Assembly (NCBI RefSeq): GCF_014638995.1
Contig: NZ_BMFR01000006.1
Location: forward strand, 62,001 to 126,000
DNA length: 64,000 nt
Reading direction: 5' to 3'
DNA from: Virgibacillus oceani
Lineage (GTDB): Bacteria > Bacillota > Bacilli > Bacillales > Amphibacillaceae
Numbering within the stretch: the first letter of the stretch is position 1; each line of letters starts with the position of its first letter. Made by a program: the position numbers and the translations under genes. The notes below the pieces were generated by a model. That model worked only from the letters and a program-made list of their open reading frames with translations. It did not search any database and had not been told where the DNA came from. Below, piece by piece: positions 59,032-64,000 of the stretch.

Positions 59032-59310
59032 ATGGTTACCATTAGAAAAGGTGAAAATAAATTCTTCGTTGGAGAAAATGAAAAAGATCCGTTAGCAGAG
59101 ATAACCTTTGTTCCATCCGACAATGATAAAATAATTATTGAGCATACATTTGTTTCGGAGGACCTTCGCGGAGAAGGGGTTGCTGGAAAGCTTGTTGAAA
59201 AGGCAGTTAATTATGCAAGGGATGAGGGGAAAAAGATAATTCCCGAATGTTCTTATGCTAAAAAGAAGATGGAGAATACTCCAGCATATCATGATGTTCT
59301 TGCAAAATAG
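59032..59310 (+). CDS. GNAT-like N-acetyltransferase (YjdJ type)
   Basis: This 92-aa protein is a minimal GNAT fold of the Gcn5-related YidJ/YjdJ class. The acetyl-CoA-binding segment is VSEDLRGEGVAGKLVEKAVNYARDEGKKIIPECSYAKK (residues 42-79). AAGGAGGAG precedes the ATG. It follows ctaB by 18 bases, and a terminator follows it. The acceptor is unknown. Confidence 0.88.
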   Translation: MVTIRKGENKFFVGENEKDPLAEITFVPSDNDKIIIEHTFVSEDLRGEGVAGKLVEKAVNYARDEGKKIIPECSYAKKKMENTPAYHDVLAK

Positions 59311-59321
59311 CCACATGAAAT

Positions 59322-59358
59322 AAATCAGGATTTCCCTTTTTAGGGAACCTGATTTTAT
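59322..59358 (+). terminator. Terminator after the ctaB/GNAT unit
   Basis: AAATCAGG pairs with CCTGATTT, with additional pairing of TTCCC with GGGAA inside. TTATTTT follows. Confidence 0.85.
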
Positions 59359-59589
59359 TTTATATGGCAGTTCCAAAATGCTGTTGCTTTTAATACAAAT
59401 GGCAAAACTGTAACGTAAGTATTTTGCTGAGTTTGAAATTTTGTGTCTATCCGTACCCGCATCCCGTGTACACTCCGCTTTCTGAAACGCCTGTTAATTA
59501 AGCCAGGTTAACGACAGGATTTTGATCGATAAACACTTAACTGCGATTTTTATATAATAGAAATAAGAGAGATTTAAAAGAGGGGTAGT

Positions 59590-60288
59590 ATGCAACAAAT
59601 AATGAAAACGACATACGAGAGTATTATGATACTGCTTGTCATGCTTACAATCGTTACGCTTTGGAGTGAAAACACATACAACTCAACAATAAATTGGATT
59701 GTGTGGGCAGTGTTTTTTATAGACTTTGTCGTCCGATTAACCGTATCTAAGGAAAAGTGGAACTTTATCAAGCAAAATCCATTTCTTGTGATTGCCATTA
59801 TCCCATTTGATCAATTTTTCCAGATTGCCAGAATCGTACGCATCATATACTTATTCCGAATAAAGACGATTACGAAATATTATATTTCACCCTATATTGA
59901 AAAACTATCCTTTCAATCCATGAGTCTAATCGGATCTATAATTCTTGTAATATTGTTTGCTGAATCCCTATTTATTTGGAATGTAGAAAGCTCTATACAA
60001 ACTTATTATGATGCATTGTTCGTTGTATTTGGCTATTTACTGTTTTTTGGACACGAAATTTATATAATTGGGAACCAGGCAGCAATCTGGACTTTAACTG
60101 GTATTTCTATTTTAGGAATTGTTGTTCAGGGAATCGCATTGCAATGGGCATTTACAAAGGTAGAAACGTTAGCTGACAAATATCGAAAGAAGAAAAAGTC
60201 CAATCCAATACCGGAATCGGATAAACAATACAGCAGCAATCAATATAAGAAAAATGATACAAGTGAAAAGCAAAGAATTAATTCGTGA
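59590..60288 (+). CDS. Ion-channel-like membrane protein without a visible selectivity filter
   Basis: This 232-aa protein has about six hydrophobic segments. Helix 4 is arginine-bearing (QIARIVRIIYLFRIK, residues 75-89), like a voltage-sensor S4. The pore region, where TVGYGD would be expected, reads DALFVVFGYLLFFGHEIYIIGN (about 141-162) and lacks the filter. The C-terminal tail is polar and lysine-rich. It belongs in layout with the ion transporter family. GAGGGGTAG precedes the ATG. Confidence 0.7.
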   Translation: MQQIMKTTYESIMILLVMLTIVTLWSENTYNSTINWIVWAVFFIDFVVRLTVSKEKWNFIKQNPFLVIAIIPFDQFFQIARIVRIIYLFRIKTITKYYISPYIEKLSFQSMSLIGSIILVILFAESLFIWNVESSIQTYYDALFVVFGYLLFFGHEIYIIGNQAAIWTLTGISILGIVVQGIALQWAFTKVETLADKYRKKKKSNPIPESDKQYSSNQYKKNDTSEKQRINS

Positions 60289-60463
60289 TGTATTTGCGCC
60301 CTCACTATCTCTAAATTTCACTGATTTAATGCCGAAAAGCCAAAATGCTAAACTAACTGATACCAAGATTGGATGCTTGTTAATAAATAGCGATCATAAT
60401 GACTATATTGCTGATGATTCCCGTTCTAGGGAAACCGGATCACCACTTGGGTACCGAGCAAGC

Positions 60464-61108
60464 CTAGTTTTCATTTTTTAATCGAATAATTGCCTCTCTC
60501 CTTGTCCTGACTTCAAGTTTTTTATATAAAGATGAAGTATAGTTCTTTACTGTTCCGATTGATAAAAACAGCTTCCTGGCAATTTCAGCATTTCTGAAAC
60601 CTTGTACAAGCAAGTTTGCGATTTCCATTTCTCTTTCTGATAATCCAAACTTATTCCATGCTTTATCATGAAGGTTTTCATTATGCCAGCTATGTAATAG
60701 TTCTTTTATAGATGAAGCGGCTGTCTGAGGGATTTGCATCTTGCCTGTTAATGCATCTTTAATTGAGGTGATAATTTTTTCCGTTTCCCAATCTTTTAAT
60801 AAAAAGCCGCTTGCTCCATTGGAAATTGCCTCCATAACATCATGGCCGTTTGTGTGTGAAGTCAGCATAAGAATATAAATGCCGGGGTGTTTATCCTTTA
60901 TTATTCTGGTAGCTTCTACTCCACTTAGGACTGGCATCTGAACATCCATCAATATTACATCGGGATCCAGGCGTGCTAGCTGAATTGCCTCTTTACCGTT
61001 GCTAGCCGTTCCAATAACATTAAAATCATCCTGAAGCATGAGAATTGTTTCAAAACCATCACGAATTATTGGATGATCATCTGCAATAGCTATACGAATT
61101 GCATCCAT
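60464..61108 (-). CDS. NarL/LuxR-family response regulator
   Basis: This 214-aa regulator has a receiver domain with DD at 10-11, phosphoacceptor Asp55 in VILMDVQMP, and Lys in LLKDW. The C-terminal LuxR-type helix-turn-helix is LSEREMEIANLLVQGFRNAEIARKLFLSIGTVKNY (about 152-186). Its start overlaps the kinase stop by one base, so the two are a cognate pair. Confidence 0.93.
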   Translation of the reverse strand: MDAIRIAIADDHPIIRDGFETILMLQDDFNVIGTASNGKEAIQLARLDPDVILMDVQMPVLSGVEATRIIKDKHPGIYILMLTSHTNGHDVMEAISNGASGFLLKDWETEKIITSIKDALTGKMQIPQTAASSIKELLHSWHNENLHDKAWNKFGLSEREMEIANLLVQGFRNAEIARKLFLSIGTVKNYTSSLYKKLEVRTRREAIIRLKNEN

Positions 61109-62286
61109 TAGCTAGGGACCTCCATCGATTGAAAACCTTTATTTGCTATTGGAATTGAAATAGATAAGGAACATCCATTTTCGGGCTCTGTCCATATTTC
61201 CATCCTGCCGCCAATTGCAGTTATACGTTCATTCATAGCGGTTAGCCCAAACCCGTATTCCATTTCTTTCGCAGCTGTAGTTCCATCATCACTTAATTTA
61301 AAGAGAATCCTGCCATCCAGTTCTTTTAAGGAAAAATGAAATTGAGTTGCTTTTCCATGCTTTATGCCATTTGTTAAACCTTCTTGTAACGAACGATAAA
61401 TCGCAAGCTCTTGATCGGGTCTGAGCTTTTGTATGTCGGAAATGTTTTTTGTGATTGTTATGTCGGATTGCTGTGATGTACTTTTAAGTAAGTCTTCTAA
61501 ACGATTTTTAAAATTGATAAATAAGGGGTTGTCATGTAGGGTCCTAGATGATTTTCGAATGTCACGTAAACTCCTTTTTACCTGTTCCTGAACAATATCT
61601 AATTTATCTAAAGCTTTATCTATTTGACCGTTTGCATGCAGTTGTTTACTAGACTCGAGTCCTACTAAAGTAGTAGTGAGTGTATGACCAACCGTATCAT
61701 GAATCTCCCGGGAAAGCCGTACACGTTCTTCAATCAATGTCTTTTCTTCCAATTCCGTGTTAATGATTTGCAGGTGCTGATAAGCCATTTCTAATTCCTG
61801 GCTTTGCTGTTGTGAGCGCCTGGCCATATAACTAAATCCGAAAATTAACCAATATTCAAGCATTCGCGGGATGACAAAACTAACCACATCAAATGGTGGA
61901 AAATCAAGATTAATGTATACACCTAACGCAAATGCTGCATAGCACAAAAATGTAAACGGAACACTTATAGCCAAGCGATAATAAAAAGCTGCTTCGGCAA
62001 GCAATATGAAAAAATTAATTTGCGGAACAAACGACCCATCTATAATTTGGATAGCGAAAGCAAGCAAGAATTGAATGCTTAATATTATCGCTGCCGCAGT
62101 TGATTTCATTGGTATAGATGCAATTGGCAGGATGGAGTATCTAATAATCTGTAAGAGGATAAAACTGGCAGTAAATGCAGCTATAACACCCTGGCTATCC
62201 GGGTTATTTTTATAGAGAAACAAAAAAGCAACGAATAATGAAATGTATAAAATTACGGAAATCGTTCGTGCAGAATTATTCTTCAT
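61108..62286 (-). CDS. Sensor histidine kinase (HisKA_3 type)
   Basis: This 392-aa kinase has about six hydrophobic segments (residues 8-165) and no large extracellular domain. A coiled-coil linker follows (about 160-190), then the HisKA_3 phosphoacceptor ERVRLSREIHDTVGHTLTT (about 192-210). The ATPase domain has NGIKHGKA, SDDG and GFGLTAMNERI. The architecture resembles DesK/LiaS-type membrane-stress sensors. No target operon is adjacent. Confidence 0.92.
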   Translation of the reverse strand: MKNNSARTISVILYISLFVAFLFLYKNNPDSQGVIAAFTASFILLQIIRYSILPIASIPMKSTAAAIILSIQFLLAFAIQIIDGSFVPQINFFILLAEAAFYYRLAISVPFTFLCYAAFALGVYINLDFPPFDVVSFVIPRMLEYWLIFGFSYMARRSQQQSQELEMAYQHLQIINTELEEKTLIEERVRLSREIHDTVGHTLTTTLVGLESSKQLHANGQIDKALDKLDIVQEQVKRSLRDIRKSSRTLHDNPLFINFKNRLEDLLKSTSQQSDITITKNISDIQKLRPDQELAIYRSLQEGLTNGIKHGKATQFHFSLKELDGRILFKLSDDGTTAAKEMEYGFGLTAMNERITAIGGRMEIWTEPENGCSLSISIPIANKGFQSMEVPS

Positions 62287-62498
62287 ATTATCCCCTCAAA
62301 TTTTTAAAATTTTCCAGTAATATAGGTACATTTTAGCATAAATTGGCATATGTTACCACTTGCATTCTTAATTTGTCGAATAGTCATATTATTAGCCTGA
62401 AGGTCATTAAAAAAGTCACATATTTACCTTTACCTGTTTACATTGATATTTACGCCATTACAATAAAATTAGAATACAATTTGGGGGAGAATGTGAAC

Positions 62499-62627
62499 AT
62501 GATTGAAACAAAAAAGGAGCTAGATACGGAGTGGGTCGAGTTAATTAAAGAAGCAAAGGAATTAGGAATAACCATTGAGGAAATTCAACAGTTCTTGGAA
62601 AGTTGTTCAAAACCAGTTATATATTAA
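62499..62627 (+). CDS. SinI-like antirepressor, 42 aa
   Basis: This 42-aa product matches the SinI domain: LDTEWVELIKEAKELGITIEEIQQFLES (residues 8-35), the helix-turn-helix dimerisation region with which SinI binds and inactivates SinR. A strong TTGGGGGAG precedes the ATG; the in-frame upstream sequence has no RBS near an earlier start. In B. subtilis sinI sits next to sinR, but here no sinR is nearby, so it acts in trans or on another XRE partner. Confidence 0.85.
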   Translation: MIETKKELDTEWVELIKEAKELGITIEEIQQFLESCSKPVIY

Positions 62628-62702
62628 AAGTCCTTCCTATTCATTATTGCGTATTTCCTTTATAATGTACTAAATGCCCCAAGAGAAAGGATCAACCATA
62701 CA

Positions 62703-62933
62703 TTGTACCTTACAATTAAAGAGACTGCAGAATATTTATCGATTGATGAATCTAAAATTAGAGCATTCGTTTTGCAAAATCGTATCCGATCTGTATATGA
62801 TGGTAAACAATATCTAATAAATAAAGAGCAATTTACAACACATTTTGATCAGATAGAGAAATATAGAAAAATGATCGAGGAATATCTTAGTGAGCCAATT
62901 CCAGAAGACATTGATGTGAAAGACGAAGACTAA
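62703..62933 (+). CDS. Excisionase-family helix-turn-helix protein
   Basis: This 76-aa protein starts YLTIKETAEYLSIDESKIRAFVLQNRIRSVYDGKQYLINKEQF (residues 2-44), the MerR-like winged helix of excisionase/HTH_17 proteins, and ends in an acidic tail. It starts at TTG after GAGAAAGGA. No integrase or prophage genes are nearby, so a regulatory role is more likely than excision. It lies 18 bases before the pseudouridine synthase gene. Confidence 0.8.
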   Translation: MYLTIKETAEYLSIDESKIRAFVLQNRIRSVYDGKQYLINKEQFTTHFDQIEKYRKMIEEYLSEPIPEDIDVKDED

Positions 62934-62951
62934 AGACTGAGGAGTACAGCA

Positions 62952-63848
62952 ATGAAATACAAACACAAGGGTCGAAATAATACACTTACATATAATGTTG
63001 AAGAAAGTATTGAATTACTGCCCTTTTTATTACAGGTTATGTCCAACCGCAGCCGTAATTCGGTAAAGTCTATTCTTACGCGCGGCCAAGTGACAATTGA
63101 TGATCATATTGAAACAAAACATAACTATGCCTTACAGCCGGGACAAACAGTTACAGTTTTAAAAAATAAAGCCGCAATAAAGGAAAGCCAGTTGATTGGC
63201 ATGACCATTTTGTACGAGGATGAAGATATTATTGTTATTAATAAAGAAGCTGGCTTACTTTCCATCGCAACACAAAAAGAGAAGAGGCGTACAGCACATC
63301 ACCAGCTAATGGAGCATGTTCAGAGGGAAAGTTCAGAAAATCGAATTTTTGTCGTTCATCGACTGGATAAGGATACATCGGGAGTTATGATGTTTGCTAA
63401 AAGTGAAAAAGTTAAGCGCACGCTGCAAAATGCTTGGAAAGAAAATGTGAAAGAACGTACCTATGTGGCGCTTGTAGAAGGGGAAGTTAAGAAGCCTAAG
63501 GGCTACATATCATCATGGTTGAAAGAAAGCAGTACACACATGATGTACTCAAGCTCAACTAAACATGATGGTTTGCATGCAATTACACATTATAAAGTGG
63601 TGCAATCTAATAAAAGCTTCTCTTTATTGGAAGTCCAGCTCGAAACAGGGCGTAAAAATCAAATTCGTGTCCATATGCAGGATCTAGGTCATTCAGTCGT
63701 TGGTGATAAGAAATATGGTTCAACAGGAAATGCAATTGGGCGACTTGGTCTTCACGCAAAGGTGCTGCTGTTTACGCACCCCGTAACGGGAAAACTGCTC
63801 CGTTTTGAAGCGCCTGTACCGAAGTCGTTTTTAACGAAGTCGAAATAA
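62952..63848 (+). CDS. RluA-family pseudouridine synthase
   Basis: This 298-aa enzyme isomerises uridine to pseudouridine in rRNA. It has an N-terminal S4-like part (NRSRNSVKSILTRGQVTID, residues 32-50) and the catalytic segment VHRLDKDTSGVMMFAK (about 136-151), with the essential Asp in RLDKDTSG. ETGRKNQIRVHMQDLGHSVVGDKKYG is the second signature. The target position is not predictable. GAGGAGTAC lies upstream of the ATG. Confidence 0.92.
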   Translation: MKYKHKGRNNTLTYNVEESIELLPFLLQVMSNRSRNSVKSILTRGQVTIDDHIETKHNYALQPGQTVTVLKNKAAIKESQLIGMTILYEDEDIIVINKEAGLLSIATQKEKRRTAHHQLMEHVQRESSENRIFVVHRLDKDTSGVMMFAKSEKVKRTLQNAWKENVKERTYVALVEGEVKKPKGYISSWLKESSTHMMYSSSTKHDGLHAITHYKVVQSNKSFSLLEVQLETGRKNQIRVHMQDLGHSVVGDKKYGSTGNAIGRLGLHAKVLLFTHPVTGKLLRFEAPVPKSFLTKSK

Positions 63849-63861
63849 TCCATAAAAAGTG

Positions 63862-63892
63862 TTGCATCTTCCGTTACGTAACCCTGTATAAT
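63862..63892 (+). promoter_or_regulatory. MerR-type promoter with 19-bp spacer
   Basis: TTGCAT and TATAAT are separated by 19 bp, the long spacer typical of promoters that MerR proteins activate by DNA distortion. The spacer contains the palindrome GTTACGTAAC (63873-63882). Confidence 0.75.
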
Positions 63893-63920
63893 GTTATTAA
63901 TATTGATACGGGGGGTTTTT

Positions 63921-63998
63921 ATGTATCCGATAGGAAAGTTAGCGGAAATGAGTAATGTAACTGTATGTACTTTACGTTATTATAACGAAATAGGTTAA
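63921..63998 (+). pseudogene. MerR-family regulator, start only, interrupted by a stop codon
   Basis: The N-terminal winged helix of a MerR protein is clear: MYPIGKLAEMSNVTVCTLRY, then YNEIG. The next codon is TAA, where relatives normally have Leu (EIGLL or EIGLI; TTA is one base from TAA). The window ends two bases later. The promoter and RBS (ACGGGGGG) are intact. It is either a nonsense-mutated gene or a sequencing error. Confidence 0.7.
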
Positions 63999-64000
63999 AT

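Noticed and set aside
60254..60481. 75-codon frame between the channel-like gene and the response regulator
   Set aside because: It overlaps the ends of both well-supported genes, lacks an RBS and looks non-coding.

Overview
The window is low-GC, densely packed Gram-positive DNA from the Bacillaceae, most likely the moderately halophilic Oceanobacillus/Virgibacillus group. The left half follows the Bacillus subtilis gene order: purQLFMNHD, yerA, yerB, yerC, pcrB-pcrA-ligA-yerH(camS), gatCAB, dgkB (yerQ), rlmCD (yefA). Shine-Dalgarno sites are strong and GTG/TTG starts are frequent. The genus is an inference from gene order and product similarity; no species is claimed.

Region 1 (1-8394) is the distal part of the de novo purine operon (end of purQ, then purL, purF, purM, purN, purH, purD), closed by a hairpin terminator. 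Region 2 (8421-9123) is an array of 33 exact-length 20-bp repeats plus diverged tail units between purD and the adenine deaminase gene. Region 3 (9229-22034) holds yerA, yerB and yerC, an inserted TrpXYZ-type ABC importer, then pcrB, pcrA, ligA and camS. Region 4 (22049-27368) combines 1-pyrroline-5-carboxylate dehydrogenase, an RNPP-like (NprR/PlcR-type) regulator, a 47-aa secreted pro-peptide immediately behind it, a 34-aa membrane peptide and the PutP sodium/proline symporter. It looks like a proline-use locus carrying a peptide quorum-sensing cassette. Region 5 (27466-34572) holds gatCAB, dgkB, an inserted nucleotidyltransferase-fold pair and rlmCD.

Region 6 (34573-64000) is accessory and signalling DNA. 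It includes a dihydrouridine synthase, a YitT protein, an AadK-type aminoglycoside adenylyltransferase and a TetR/membrane-protein pair. It also has a 791-aa protein with two prenyl-synthase-like halves, a 52-bp palindromic repeat cluster and a penicillin-binding-protein-like hydrolase. A two-component/ABC operon (response regulator, ATPase, permease, kinase) has phased TTAA repeats at two promoters. Further on are a TetR-controlled MacB-like exporter, an AraC/VOC pair, a PadR-DUF1700-DUF4097 envelope-stress operon, heme O synthase, an ion-channel-like protein and a NarL-type two-component system. The window ends with an orphan SinI-like antirepressor, an excisionase-type HTH protein, an RluA pseudouridine synthase and a MerR gene that meets a stop codon at its last visible codon.

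The best candidates for an undescribed system are the RNPP-like regulator with its pro-peptide (23850-25542), the double prenyl-synthase protein (40832-43207) and the 20-bp repeat array. All calls come from reading the sequence; no database search was run.
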